In this document: piece by piece, positions 17,016 through 26,545 of the stretch
How positions within the stretch are numbered: position 1 is the stretch's first letter
Layout of the letters: each line of letters opens with the position of its first letter
Assembly (NCBI GenBank): GCA_029225085.1
Contig: JAQXVU010000012.1
Location: 32,368 to 96,367 of the forward strand
DNA from: Eggerthellales bacterium
GTDB lineage: Bacteria; Actinomycetota; Coriobacteriia; Coriobacteriales; Eggerthellaceae
Length of the DNA: 64,000 nt
Direction of reading: 5' to 3'
Notes under the pieces: generated by a model
Databases searched by the model: none
What the model saw: the letters and a program-made list of their open reading frames with translations, nothing else
What the model was told of the DNA's origin: nothing
Position numbers and translations under genes: made by a program

Positions 17016-17106
17016 GGGTTCTCCCCTCTTCCTCTCGCTGAGTCTCTGGATTCATGCGTCCCTGTCGCAAGAACCCAGTATCTCACGATAGACGTGAATA
17101 CGAAAT

Positions 17107-17132
17107 GAGGGGCCTGCATAAGCAGGCCCCTC
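17107..17132 (-). terminator. Probable terminator of the flavoenzyme gene
   Basis: GAGGGGCCTGC-TTAT-GCAGGCCCCTC followed on the minus strand by ATTTCGTATT. Strong stem, imperfect U-tract. Confidence 0.65.
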
Positions 17133-17163
17133 ACATGCTGAAAGCTATGCTATGCGGTAAGGC

Positions 17164-19257
17164 TTACAGGGTCATTGCCAGAGCGTAACCAGCGTTGGTT
17201 GCCTCCAGGGAACGGAATACCTTGCCAGCAGGGGTGGTTGCGTCGCCGATGATGTGAGCGTTGGGGAAGTCCTTGATGACCTCGTTGTACAGGTCCATGT
17301 TCTCCTCGACGCCGTAGGACATCAGGAAGGTGTCGCAAGGAAGCAGGGTCTGGGTGGTGGTGCCATCCTCGTTCAGAGTCTCTACGGTTGCGCCGTAATC
17401 GTCGACCTTAACGATCTTGGTGTTGGCCATCATCTTAACGCCCAGCTGCTTCAGGTGGTTGATCTCAGGCTTACGGTCGATGATGCCGATGCCGTTGCCG
17501 AACTTGCCGGACTCCTCGATCACGGTCACCTCGCGGCCCTCGGACATGGAGGAAGCGCACTCCAGGCCAGCGAATCCGCCGCCACCAACGACGAGACGCT
17601 TACCAACCATAACGTGCATGCCCATGCCGAAGCGCATGAAGCCAGGGGTGCCACCCTGAACCTTGATTGCCTGGCAGGCGCCCCACCAAATGAAGCCCTT
17701 GCCAGCTGGCTTGTGACCAGCAACCAGGTCCTTAACGTCCTGAGAGGACATAACCTTGCGATGGTTGCGGCCCTCGAAGTCCTTGTTGATGACGTTTCCG
17801 CCAGGAGCGAGAACAACCTCGTCAGGGTTCAGAGACTTGATGAGCTCTGGGGTAGCAACGGTCTTCAGCTTCAGATCGATGCCAGGATGCAGCTTCATCT
17901 CTTCCTTCCAGAAGCGGCATACACCCTCCATGTTGGGGTTCAGAACCTGAGCCATGTTCATGAGGCCGGTAACCTTGTTGGCCTTGTCGATGAGGGTAAC
18001 CTTGTGGCCACGAACCTCAGCAACGCGAGCGGTCTCCATACCACCAGGACCAGCACCAACAACAACGATGTGCTTCTGCTTATCAGCAGGCTTGTCCTCG
18101 GGGTGACCCATGGAAATGTTCTTGATGTTTGCGTTTACGGAGCAGTGAATTGGCTGACCGAGGAAGGTCTTGTCCAGGCAGCGAGAGCAGACGATGCAGG
18201 AACGGATGCGCTCGGGGTGACCCTCCTTCACCTTGTTCACGAAGTCAGGATCTGCGATGAGGGTACGGCCCAGACCAACAGCGTCGGAAACGCCCTCGTC
18301 GAGGATCTTCATGCACATATCGAGGTTGGTGATACGGGTACCGCAGTAGGTAGGCAGCTCGGTGTGCTGATAGAACTGCTTGAAGCGGCCGTTGAACTCA
18401 CCCTCAGGAACCAGGGAGTTAGCAACAGGACGAGGAGCCTCATGGAAGCCAACCTGGATGTTCCAAGCGTCGATGCCGTGAGCCTCGATGAACTTAGCCT
18501 GCTCGATTGCGTCAGGAACGCGGTTTCCGCCAGGCATGAGGTCGTCGATGGAGTAACGAACAGCGATGGGCACACCAGGGCAACGCTCGTGAATGCCATC
18601 GATGATGTCGGTGAGCAGACGAGCGCGATTCTCAGGAGAGCCGCCGTATGCGTCAGTACGATGGTTGGAGTACTTGGAGCAGAAGCGCATGACCATGTAG
18701 CCGATGCCAGCGTGGATCTCGATGATGTCGAGGCCAGCCTTTACCAGACGCTCAGCAGCATCAACATACTGCTTAACCATGATCTGGATCTCCTCGACGG
18801 TGAACTCCTTCTCAGGCATGCCTACGAAAGGACCGGAAGGAATCTTCTTGCCGTTGGAGTCACGCAGGGAAGGAGCATATGCGTGCAGCTCGGACTCGCC
18901 GTCTGGACGCCACTCATAGTTCAGCTGCAGCTGAGCAGCAACCTTAGAACCATACTTGTGGCAAGCGTCGATGAGCTTCTTCCAACCAGGGATGAAGCAG
19001 TCGTCCCAAGCGCCTACAGCACCAGTAGCGTTGTAGTACTTAGGAGTGACGTTCCACAGGTTGCAAACGCCTGCAGAACCAACGGTGATCAGACCAACGC
19101 CGCCCTTTGCGCGAGCCTCGTAGAAGTCGATGATCTCATCGGTGATGTAGTTCTCGTGGTCAACCATCTCGGTGGTCATAGGAAGCATGACTACGCGATT
19201 AGGGATTTCCACGTTGCCGATCTTAAACGGCTCCAAAAGCTTATCGTACTGTCCCAC
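17164..19257 (-). CDS. FMN/4Fe-4S/FAD oxidoreductase of the enoate reductase family
   Basis: 697 residues. An N-terminal old-yellow-enzyme TIM barrel (about 1-350: LLEPFKIGNVEIPNRVVMLP, EIHAGIGYMVMRFCS) binds FMN; Cys-x2-Cys-x2-Cys-x11-Cys (SCIVCSRC...HC) binds a 4Fe-4S cluster; two dinucleotide folds follow (VVVGAGPGGMETARV; VVGGGGFAGLECAS). This is the architecture of 2-enoate reductase, 2,4-dienoyl-CoA reductase, BaiCD/BaiH and trimethylamine dehydrogenase. GTG at 19257 is chosen because AAAGGGG lies 7 bases upstream; ATG at 19287 has no site. It stands alone, so the substrate is open; reduction of an activated C=C bond by NADH is likely. Confidence 0.88.
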   Translation of the reverse strand: MGQYDKLLEPFKIGNVEIPNRVVMLPMTTEMVDHENYITDEIIDFYEARAKGGVGLITVGSAGVCNLWNVTPKYYNATGAVGAWDDCFIPGWKKLIDACHKYGSKVAAQLQLNYEWRPDGESELHAYAPSLRDSNGKKIPSGPFVGMPEKEFTVEEIQIMVKQYVDAAERLVKAGLDIIEIHAGIGYMVMRFCSKYSNHRTDAYGGSPENRARLLTDIIDGIHERCPGVPIAVRYSIDDLMPGGNRVPDAIEQAKFIEAHGIDAWNIQVGFHEAPRPVANSLVPEGEFNGRFKQFYQHTELPTYCGTRITNLDMCMKILDEGVSDAVGLGRTLIADPDFVNKVKEGHPERIRSCIVCSRCLDKTFLGQPIHCSVNANIKNISMGHPEDKPADKQKHIVVVGAGPGGMETARVAEVRGHKVTLIDKANKVTGLMNMAQVLNPNMEGVCRFWKEEMKLHPGIDLKLKTVATPELIKSLNPDEVVLAPGGNVINKDFEGRNHRKVMSSQDVKDLVAGHKPAGKGFIWWGACQAIKVQGGTPGFMRFGMGMHVMVGKRLVVGGGGFAGLECASSMSEGREVTVIEESGKFGNGIGIIDRKPEINHLKQLGVKMMANTKIVKVDDYGATVETLNEDGTTTQTLLPCDTFLMSYGVEENMDLYNEVIKDFPNAHIIGDATTPAGKVFRSLEATNAGYALAMTL

Positions 19258-19538
19258 GATAAAACCCCTTTCAGCATTTCGTGACATTGCGATTCATTGT
19301 ACACTCACCCACGCCGTATTTGTGGGAATAATTGAAAGTTAGGGATTCCATAAACAACGGCTATATTTCGCATTTCGTGGAAGAAAACCCCGTGATATGG
19401 GCATTTATGGCTAATTCCGACAAATTGAGTAAAACGTCGAAATCGGTGAGCGGCAACACCGACAGTAGCTCGTAAAACCAGCAGGCGCAGCTCGGGCAAA
19501 GCAAAACGAAGGCGCCCGCGAAGAACGACGAATGTACC

Positions 19539-20432
19539 CTACTCCTCGGAGCCCTGCACCAAGAAGATCATGACGATGATGAGCACGATGCCCACCAGCA
19601 CCGGAGGCGCGAAGGTGGTTCCCAGCCAAATGGCGGCAAAGGCCGTTGCGGCAACCGGCTCGGTGCATCCCATGAGGCCAGCCTTCATAGAGCCCGCTTC
19701 CTTCACGCCCTGCATGAAGAAGCCATAGCTGCAGAAGGTTCCCGCAATGACCATAAGGGCAACGTAGAAGATCACTTCAGGAGTCAGATCGACCGCGATA
19801 GTCCAGGGTTGCACCACCACCCAGGCCAGGATGCCGGCAATAAGCATGCCCAGACCCGTGGTGACAAAGTTGCCCCACTCAGCCAGCAAGTGCACGGGCA
19901 GCACCGTGTAGAACACCATGGTCACTGCCAAGATGCAGCCGCAGATCAGACCCTCAGGGGAAATGGCCAGATGACCCACGTTGCCTTCCGTAGCGATGAG
20001 GAACACGCCCACCAACGCCAGGATGACGCCCAGGACCTCACGGACCTTGGGGACCCTGCGGAACTTGAAGCAGGTTATGGCCAGGATGAGGATGAGGCCC
20101 ATGCGTTCCATAACCGTAGCGATGCCCGCATTGGTGAAGGAGATAGTAGTTAGATAGAAAACCTGGGGACCGAGGACGCCTAGCACGGCATACAGCACCA
20201 AGATGCCCAGCAGCTTCGGCTCCTTAGGCACTTTCCGCAACCTGCCCGGTGACTTCAGGGCAGCCAGCGTCAGAAAGAAGACAGAGCCGAACAATAGGCG
20301 CACGCAGATAAGCCAGGGAATGCTGATGTCATAGGTATCTGTGAGAAGCTGAGCGCATGCGCCGGAAAAGCCCCAGCACACGCCCCCCAAACCCGCGAAG
20401 AAAAGGCCGCGAGCCACGGATGCATGGGCCAT
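19539..20432 (-). CDS. EamA/DMT-superfamily transporter
   Basis: A 297-residue protein with ten predicted membrane helices in two EamA halves (GGVCWGFSGACAQLL near the N-terminus; a second half beginning about residue 150, GLICGCILAVTMVFYTV). Such proteins export metabolites or amino acids. It starts 15 bp after the ABC1 kinase stop on the same strand, so it is likely cotranscribed. Substrate unknown. Confidence 0.85.
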   Translation of the reverse strand: MAHASVARGLFFAGLGGVCWGFSGACAQLLTDTYDISIPWLICVRLLFGSVFFLTLAALKSPGRLRKVPKEPKLLGILVLYAVLGVLGPQVFYLTTISFTNAGIATVMERMGLILILAITCFKFRRVPKVREVLGVILALVGVFLIATEGNVGHLAISPEGLICGCILAVTMVFYTVLPVHLLAEWGNFVTTGLGMLIAGILAWVVVQPWTIAVDLTPEVIFYVALMVIAGTFCSYGFFMQGVKEAGSMKAGLMGCTEPVAATAFAAIWLGTTFAPPVLVGIVLIIVMIFLVQGSEE

Positions 20433-20447
20433 GTAGTTCGACTTTCT

Positions 20448-22109
20448 TTACGATTTTCGGTAAATGTCCACCAATATGACAATGAATATTACCAAAGCAC
20501 ACAGATACATGATGAAGGAAAGTACCGGCATGCCCATGAACTGAGGGAGACCCTGCACCGAGAAGATGAGGCTCGCACCTACCAGCAGGCCCGCCACCAC
20601 CAAGCTCATGGTGAAGCGATTGATGATGCGAGACAAACGCTTCAGGGGCTCCACCGAGCCCATGAGCTCCATGTTCATCTTCATCTGGCCACGGCTCATC
20701 ATGCGCAGCACCTCGCCAGAGTACTCCGCTGCGTTAGAGAGGCCCTTGGTCGCCGCATACAGAGACACCATGAGCTCCTTGGCAAGATGCTCAGCATCCT
20801 TGGCCACGTCCCGATCCCGCATGATGTGATCGTTGATGATGGTGATGATGTTGCAGTTGGCGATGTACTCAGCCAGCGTTCCTTCCATCGTGACGATGCC
20901 ACGGGCAACCTGGGTCACCGAAGAGGGCAAGGTCACCTTGCACTGCCTGGTCAGAGCCACGATATCCATGAGCAAGGAGCCTACGTCTATGTCCGCCACG
21001 TCGACGGTGCCGTACCTATCAAGCACCGCATCGAGCTCCGCCACCAACCGGGTATGGTCGATGCGCCGCAAGTCCGCGTCGACGGAATAGCTGATGAGAG
21101 CGTCCTTCAACTTCGAGCCGTTCTTCTGGCCCACCGCTTCGATGATCTTCTGGAAGCACTGGCGATCGCGCGCCGACAGCCTGCCCATCATGCCCAGATC
21201 GAGGTAGACGATCTTCCCCTCCCTGATGATGATGTTGCCAGGATGGGGGTCGGCGTGGAAGAAGCCGTGATCGAGGATCTGAGCTGCGTAGTTGTCGAGG
21301 GCCTTCTGCCCGATCTCTTCCAGATCATAGCCGGCAGCCTTCAGGGCCCGAGAATCGTCGATGGGGATGCCCTGCACGTACTCCATCACCAGAACCGAAT
21401 CGGTGCAGTACTCCATGAAGGGCTTGGGGCAATCGATGAACTTCACGTCCGCGTTCAGCTGGGCGAACTCGAAGAGGTTGGCCGCCTCCTTCAGGAAGTC
21501 GGTCTCTTCCTCTACCGTATCGCTGAGCTCTTCGACCACCTGGCGCAAATCGACCATCTGGCCCTCGGCCATGAAGCGATCGAGGCGCTTGGCGATAGAG
21601 CGCAACACGTCGATGTCCTGGGCCATGGTGACGCGCACATCGGGGCGGCGCACCTTCACCGCCACGGTCTCGCCGGTAACGAGAACCGCCTTGTGCACCT
21701 GGGCAAGGGACGCGGAGCCCAAGGGGACGGGGTCTATCTCCTTGAAAATCTGGCTGAAACGTTCGCCGTAGATGTCCTGCAGCACCTCTTGCACCTGGTT
21801 GAAGGGCATGGGGTCGCACTGAGCCTGCAAGCGAGCCAGGGCCTCGCAGTAGGACTGGGGAAGAATCTCGGAACGCAGGGACAGCATCTGGCCGAGTTTG
21901 ATGAAGCTGGGGCCCAGATCTACCAGCAGGTCACAGAACTGATCGGGGGAAAGGCCCTTGGTCACCTCGTGCTTGCGCAGCAAGGAGATGATTTCATGCA
22001 GGCGCTTATAGCGAGTCTTACGGGTGAAGCCATACTTCTCCCGTATGTTCTCGCCTGAATCGTCAGGGAAGAGCCTGGTCAGCAAGGTGTTGTCGGATTT
22101 GGAAGCCAT
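20448..22109 (-). CDS. ABC1/UbiB/AarF-family atypical kinase
   Basis: 553 residues with the ABC1 hallmarks: KLGQMLSLRSEILP (KxGQ motif), Ala-rich nucleotide loop LGSASLAQVHKA, VAVKVRRP lysine, HADPHPGNI catalytic loop and LDLGMMG metal motif; two C-terminal membrane helices anchor it. UbiB/COQ8-type proteins support quinone or other lipid metabolism. The organism need not make ubiquinone; menaquinone-related or lipid roles are possible. The translation start lies directly behind the phasin-gene terminator and lacks a clear ribosome site. Confidence 0.92.
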   Translation of the reverse strand: MASKSDNTLLTRLFPDDSGENIREKYGFTRKTRYKRLHEIISLLRKHEVTKGLSPDQFCDLLVDLGPSFIKLGQMLSLRSEILPQSYCEALARLQAQCDPMPFNQVQEVLQDIYGERFSQIFKEIDPVPLGSASLAQVHKAVLVTGETVAVKVRRPDVRVTMAQDIDVLRSIAKRLDRFMAEGQMVDLRQVVEELSDTVEEETDFLKEAANLFEFAQLNADVKFIDCPKPFMEYCTDSVLVMEYVQGIPIDDSRALKAAGYDLEEIGQKALDNYAAQILDHGFFHADPHPGNIIIREGKIVYLDLGMMGRLSARDRQCFQKIIEAVGQKNGSKLKDALISYSVDADLRRIDHTRLVAELDAVLDRYGTVDVADIDVGSLLMDIVALTRQCKVTLPSSVTQVARGIVTMEGTLAEYIANCNIITIINDHIMRDRDVAKDAEHLAKELMVSLYAATKGLSNAAEYSGEVLRMMSRGQMKMNMELMGSVEPLKRLSRIINRFTMSLVVAGLLVGASLIFSVQGLPQFMGMPVLSFIMYLCALVIFIVILVDIYRKS

Positions 22110-22120
22110 AGGAAAAACGA

Positions 22121-22142
22121 GGGCGCCCCACCAGGGGCGCCC
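22121..22142 (-). terminator. Intrinsic terminator of the phasin-like gene
   Basis: GGGCGCCCC-TGGT-GGGGCGCCC followed by TCGTTTTTCC on the minus strand. It ends 11 bases before the ABC1 start codon, so read-through or a promoter inside it is needed for ABC1. Confidence 0.85.
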
Positions 22143-22154
22143 CTTAGGTCGCTA

Positions 22155-22553
22155 CTAGTTTTCAGACGCCTCAGGCTTAGGGGCCTCTGCCTCAGGTGCC
22201 TCTGCCTCGGGAGCCTCCTCTGCTGGCTCAGCCTCAGCATCTACCACTTCGGCATCTACCGTAACGCAGCCGGCATTGGCCTCAGCTACGATGCGGGATA
22301 CGGAAGCTGCGAAAGCGTCTCGGTCCTCAGGGGACATGGCCCTGACCTGTGCGGCAATGGCCTCATCGCGAACGCGGCCCATGGCCTCCTCGCCCTTATG
22401 CTTCAGCTCGGAGTTAATCTCCTTGCCCTGCTCGATGGTGATGCCGCCCTTCTCGATAAGGGTGTCTACCACTTCCTTGGCCTTCTCACCGGTGACGGCG
22501 GCAGCGCCTACGCCTGCCAGGAAGATGTCCTTGAATACGTCGAAGCCTGCCAT
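22155..22553 (-). CDS. Phasin-family protein
   Basis: 132 residues: an amphipathic helical region (FKDIFLAGVGAAAVTGEKAK, then VVDTLIEKGGITIEQGKEIN) as in small PHA-regulator-like phasins, a helical middle, and an acidic Glu/Ala/Pro tail with repeated EAPEAEA units. AAGGAGG precedes the ATG. In organisms without polyhydroxyalkanoate these proteins are often next to ABC1 kinases, as here; its role may then be at a membrane or lipid surface. No PHA synthase is in the window. Confidence 0.75.
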   Translation of the reverse strand: MAGFDVFKDIFLAGVGAAAVTGEKAKEVVDTLIEKGGITIEQGKEINSELKHKGEEAMGRVRDEAIAAQVRAMSPEDRDAFAASVSRIVAEANAGCVTVDAEVVDAEAEPAEEAPEAEAPEAEAPKPEASEN

Positions 22554-22616
22554 AAAGGCCTCCTTACCTTGAGGGATTTCCTTTGCTCAATTGTAGGCCA
22601 AGGAGCTTTTATCGCC

Positions 22617-23495
22617 TTATCTATCCAGAGCGGGAGCAACGTATTCCACAATTTGACCAACAAAAAGTTCCCTGTCTACCAGGCTCTTTTTGCCAAAGAG
22701 GCTACCTTTGCCGGAGCGGTCGCCTCCCGCGATCTGGCCATCATGCCCAGACCGGCCGCCATCCTCGGGCTGACCGCCGTCCTCGGGCTGGCCGCCCTCC
22801 ACAAGCGAGCCGCCGTCCTCAGGCTTGCCGCCCTCCCCGGTCTGCTCCCCCGCAAGGCTCAGGCAATACTGGGACATGGTGAGAACGGTGCCGATGGTGG
22901 CAACGGCCGTGAAACGCACATCCATCTCCGGGCGAAAGATTCCCTCCTGCACGCCACGGGTCAGCTGCTCCTGAATGAGGCCAGCAAGCTGATCGACCAT
23001 AGCGGTCAGGTCATCGCTCCAAGCCCGCTTATCCCGCCAGATCTCCGCGAGAATGAACCGGGCAATCTCCTTGTTGTCGAAGAGATACCCCGCGAAGGCA
23101 TTCAGCATACCCCGCAGCGCCATACCGGCGTCCGAGGCCTCCGCCGCCGCCTTCAAGAAGGAGTCGAGCAGCTCATCGAAGGTCTGTTTCAGCACCGCAG
23201 CGGCCATTTCTTCCTTGCTGCGGAAGTGGTAGTACAGAACGCCCTTCGAGACCCCGGCTCGCTTGGCAATATCCCCCACGTTGGCACCGGAGAAGCCATA
23301 GATACCGAAGCAGATCTTGGCCGCATCCAGAATGAGAGCCTTGGTGCGGTCGGCCTTCTTGGGCAACTGCTCGGCCTCCGCAGGCGCGGCACCATCCGCC
23401 ACAACCTCAGCCGATTCGCTGGCTCCTGACACAATCTCTGCAGACGCAGTCTCTTCCACAGGCCTCAGGCCATCGGGCATATCAGAGCGCTTCAT
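22617..23495 (-). CDS. TetR-family repressor
   Basis: 292 residues, long for TetR. An acidic 45-residue N-terminal tail precedes the DNA-binding domain (ILDAAKICFGIYGFSGANVG, then AKRAGVSKGVLYYHFRSKEEM). The ligand domain is interrupted by a Gly/Asp/Glu low-complexity stretch of repeated PEDGG units (about 222-262). It follows the YhgE-type gene by 20 bp. A TetR-type palindrome lies at the operon promoter (26546-26563), so autoregulation is likely. Confidence 0.88.
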   Translation of the reverse strand: MKRSDMPDGLRPVEETASAEIVSGASESAEVVADGAAPAEAEQLPKKADRTKALILDAAKICFGIYGFSGANVGDIAKRAGVSKGVLYYHFRSKEEMAAAVLKQTFDELLDSFLKAAAEASDAGMALRGMLNAFAGYLFDNKEIARFILAEIWRDKRAWSDDLTAMVDQLAGLIQEQLTRGVQEGIFRPEMDVRFTAVATIGTVLTMSQYCLSLAGEQTGEGGKPEDGGSLVEGGQPEDGGQPEDGGRSGHDGQIAGGDRSGKGSLFGKKSLVDRELFVGQIVEYVAPALDR

Positions 23496-23515
23496 TCCAA
23501 CACCTTTCCCGGAAA

Positions 23516-25852
23516 CTACAGCTGCAGCAACGGATGCAAGTCGGTCATGAGCACCGTCCGCTTGCTATGGGCATACAGGCAGGTCAGAGCGAAGAACACC
23601 ACCAGGAACACCACGAGCATTCCCGCATCGGCCGCCGCAAGAAGCATATCACCGCCGGCCATGATCTGCCGCATGCCATCAACGAAGTAGGTCATAGGCA
23701 TCCAGGGGCTGATGATCTGGAAGAACGCAGGGGCCGTCTCTACCGGGAAGGTGCCTGCCGCACTGGTAAGCTGCAAGGTCAGCAGCACCACCGAAAGGAA
23801 GCGACCGGGGAAACCGAAGGCCGCCACCAGGAACTGCATGATGGCCATAAAGCACAACGAGCAGAGGATAGCCATGCCGTAATAAGCAGGTACGTTGGCG
23901 ATGGACACCTGCAGGCCGAACTGCACGAAGGCCACGGAGATGATGCCCTGGGCGATGGCATACAGGGCCAGGGGCATGAAGCCGGAGAAGGCCACCTTCA
24001 CAGAGCTTGCGCCGCTGACCATGAGACGGCGGTTCAGGGGCTTAAAGAGGAAGCCCGCGAAGATGCAGCCCACCCAGATGCCAAGGCCGATAAAGAAGGG
24101 GGCGAAACCGGAGCCGTAGTTCTCTACCGAGGTGTAGTCGCTCTCCTGCAGAGTCACCGGAGCGCTCATGACCTGGGACTTCACCTGGGCATTGTCGCCG
24201 TTGGCAATGAGCTCGGCGGCACCATCGGTGAGCCCGGATTGCAGCTCGTCAGAGCCGCTCTTAGCGCTCACCAGTCCCGTTGCCAACGAAGCAGACCCCT
24301 CGCTGAGCGTCTGCAATCCCGCCGTCAGGGTAGAAGATCCCTCATGCAGGGCATCGGCTCCCGCAGCAAGAGCAGCCGAGCCCTCTTTAGCGCTGGCGAG
24401 GCCCACGGTCAGCGAAGACGTGCCCGCATACAGCGCATTGGCACCAGAAGCCAAGGCGGCAGACCCCTCCTTAGCCGAGTCGGCGCCGTCGTTCAGATCT
24501 GCAGCGCCAGAGGAAAGCTCCGTTGCTCCCGCGCTGGCCGCGGCAACGCCCTGCTGCAGGGCATTGGCCCCCGCAACCAGCGAATCCGCGCCTGCAACCA
24601 GCTGCTGGGATCCGGCGCTCAACTGGGAATCGTCGGCAGCGTAGGCGGACAGCGTGTCAGACAGAGAGGACACTCCCTGAGCCGTCGCACCCGTCAGTGA
24701 CGAGGCCTGCTGAGCAGCCTGGCTAAGAGCCTGATAGCCCTCCTCGCTGATCACGTACACCGTGGTTCCGTCCCCGAGAGTCATAGGCTGCATGGCGGCA
24801 ATGCCGTCCGACACCGCAACAGCGGCGGTATTGGCCCCGGAGGCAGCCGCAGACAGCTGCTGGGTGCTCTGGGCCGCCTGGGAAACGGCCTGGGTCACCA
24901 AGGTCACGTACTGGCTGATGCCCTCCTGCAAGGATGCGGCTCCCTGCGCCACCTGGTCAGAGCCACTGGCAGCATCTTTCAATCCCGCAGCCAAGCTGGT
25001 TGCACCCTGGGACAAGGCAGAGGCACCGTCAGACAGTTCCTCCACTCCCGCATTCAGGCTGGCAGCTCCCTGGGACACAGAGCCTGCGCCAGCTTCCACA
25101 TCCTGAGAGCCCTGCAGCGCATCGGCCAAGCCGGAATCAAGGGCCGCGGAACCCGTCTGTGCCTCCACCAAGCCATCAGTCACCTGAGCCGATCCCGCCT
25201 GGGCATCGGTGGCACCCTGGGCAATCTGACCGGCTCCTTCCACCGCATCAGACAGACCCGAGGACAGCTCACCGGCACCATCGGCAGCCGTCTGCAGCTC
25301 ATAGCCGGAATCCTTCAGCTTGTCAAAGACCGTCGACCAGTACTCCTGAATGACGTTCCTGTTCAGGGTGGCCTCTACTTTGGCCCAAGCCGTGCCGCCA
25401 ATCTGACTGGCCAGCATGTTCTTGCCCTTGTTGTACTGAATCTGCAGCTGCGCCTCACCGGGGTTGTCGCCATCAGCCGAGGCGATCTGGGCGCTGAAGT
25501 CCTCGGGCACCGTGCACACCATGTAATAGGTGCCGTCCTCGAGACCCGTCTGGGCCTCACGGGCGCTGACGTAGTCCCAGCCGAACTTCTGATCAGCCTT
25601 GTCCAGCTCCTGGCACACCTCGTCGCCGATGTTGCGCTTCTCGCCAGAGATGGTGGCGCCCTGGTCGTCGTTCACCACCGCCACCGCCACGTTCTGCAGA
25701 TTGGCATAGGGGTCGAAGAAGGCGGACAGATAGAACCCAGAGAAGATCACCGGAATGAACAGCACGCCGAACAGGGCGATTTTCATAGCAGGGGTGGAAT
25801 GCAGGGCATTTCGCACGCCCAAGAATGCAGCTCGCGCTCCCTTGAAGGCCAT
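23516..25852 (-). CDS. YhgE/Pip-family membrane protein
   Basis: 778 residues. An N-terminal membrane helix (IALFGVLFIPVIFSGFYLSAF) leads to a large extracellular region with heptad-like repeats of Gly-Ala-x-x-Leu (SLAAGLKDAASGSDQVAQGA and similar, about 200-560), predicted to be a long helical rod, then five C-terminal membrane helices of the ABC-2 type. This is the YhgE/phage infection protein family, also seen in type VII secretion and ABC export contexts. Its start overlaps the stop of the ATPase-like gene (TAATG), so the two are coupled and probably form one complex. Confidence 0.88.
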   Translation of the reverse strand: MAFKGARAAFLGVRNALHSTPAMKIALFGVLFIPVIFSGFYLSAFFDPYANLQNVAVAVVNDDQGATISGEKRNIGDEVCQELDKADQKFGWDYVSAREAQTGLEDGTYYMVCTVPEDFSAQIASADGDNPGEAQLQIQYNKGKNMLASQIGGTAWAKVEATLNRNVIQEYWSTVFDKLKDSGYELQTAADGAGELSSGLSDAVEGAGQIAQGATDAQAGSAQVTDGLVEAQTGSAALDSGLADALQGSQDVEAGAGSVSQGAASLNAGVEELSDGASALSQGATSLAAGLKDAASGSDQVAQGAASLQEGISQYVTLVTQAVSQAAQSTQQLSAAASGANTAAVAVSDGIAAMQPMTLGDGTTVYVISEEGYQALSQAAQQASSLTGATAQGVSSLSDTLSAYAADDSQLSAGSQQLVAGADSLVAGANALQQGVAAASAGATELSSGAADLNDGADSAKEGSAALASGANALYAGTSSLTVGLASAKEGSAALAAGADALHEGSSTLTAGLQTLSEGSASLATGLVSAKSGSDELQSGLTDGAAELIANGDNAQVKSQVMSAPVTLQESDYTSVENYGSGFAPFFIGLGIWVGCIFAGFLFKPLNRRLMVSGASSVKVAFSGFMPLALYAIAQGIISVAFVQFGLQVSIANVPAYYGMAILCSLCFMAIMQFLVAAFGFPGRFLSVVLLTLQLTSAAGTFPVETAPAFFQIISPWMPMTYFVDGMRQIMAGGDMLLAAADAGMLVVFLVVFFALTCLYAHSKRTVLMTDLHPLLQL

Positions 25853-26529
25853 TAGTTGCCTCCCTTCTGAAGGTCGACCACCAGATCCGCCTCCCGCGCC
25901 ACGTCCTCATCGGTGCAGGCGAAGACAACCGCCACGTTGCGGCCATGGGCGATGTCTCGAAGCTCCACAAGGATCTGAGCGGTCTGGGAACTGGTGAGCT
26001 GGTCTTCTACATCGTCTACCAGAAGAAGCTTGGGGTCCCCCGCCATGCCCAGGGCAATGCCCAAGCGCACCAAATCGATGCGCTCGTAGTCCCGAACCCG
26101 CTCCTTTCCCAGGTGGGAGAGGCCGTACTCATCCATATAGGAGCGAATGTAGTCCCGTCGCACCGGCTTGTCGTACACATCCATCTCCGCCTTCAGGAAC
26201 GAGGCGGCCGTCAGATTTTCCTCCAGGTCGTTCAGACCCTCGAACAGGCCCAATCCCGCAATGCGGGCCACCTTGTTGCGCTGAGCGGGAATCTCATACC
26301 CTGCAACGCTCAGAGTTCCGGAGGTGGGAATCATGCGCCCGGCCAAGGTCAGCAGGAAAGGGGTCTTGCCATGGCCATGGTCGGATCGCACCGCCACCAA
26401 AGACCCCTGGGGAATCACGCAGCTCACGTCGCTGAAGGCCTGGCCGAGAGGGTTCTTCATGGAAAGGCGATTGGCCTCGATGAACCGCTTGGGGTCATAG
26501 GCCGGCTCTTTTCTCTTCATTCCAAACAT
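25852..26529 (-). CDS. Degenerate ABC-type ATPase partner of YhgE protein
   Basis: 225 residues with an ABC nucleotide-binding fold. The Walker A reads SDHGHGKT (first Gly is Ser), the Walker B LLLVDD has Asp in place of catalytic Glu, and the LSGGQ signature is absent (YERIDLVRLGIALG at that position). Hydrolysis may therefore be weak or lost. The ATG at 26529 has AAGGAG upstream. First gene of a three-gene operon with the YhgE protein and TetR repressor. Family-level call is clear; activity is uncertain. Confidence 0.8.
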   Translation of the reverse strand: MFGMKRKEPAYDPKRFIEANRLSMKNPLGQAFSDVSCVIPQGSLVAVRSDHGHGKTPFLLTLAGRMIPTSGTLSVAGYEIPAQRNKVARIAGLGLFEGLNDLEENLTAASFLKAEMDVYDKPVRRDYIRSYMDEYGLSHLGKERVRDYERIDLVRLGIALGMAGDPKLLLVDDVEDQLTSSQTAQILVELRDIAHGRNVAVVFACTDEDVAREADLVVDLQKGGN

Positions 26530-26545
26530 ATATGCTCCTTGCAAA

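Noticed and set aside
17254..19284. Long open frame of 676 codons opposite the flavoenzyme gene
   Set aside because: Antisense to an intact family member; no domain, no ribosome site.
20424..22058. Long open frame opposite the ABC1 kinase gene
   Set aside because: Antisense shadow; its His-rich content mirrors the codon use of the real gene.
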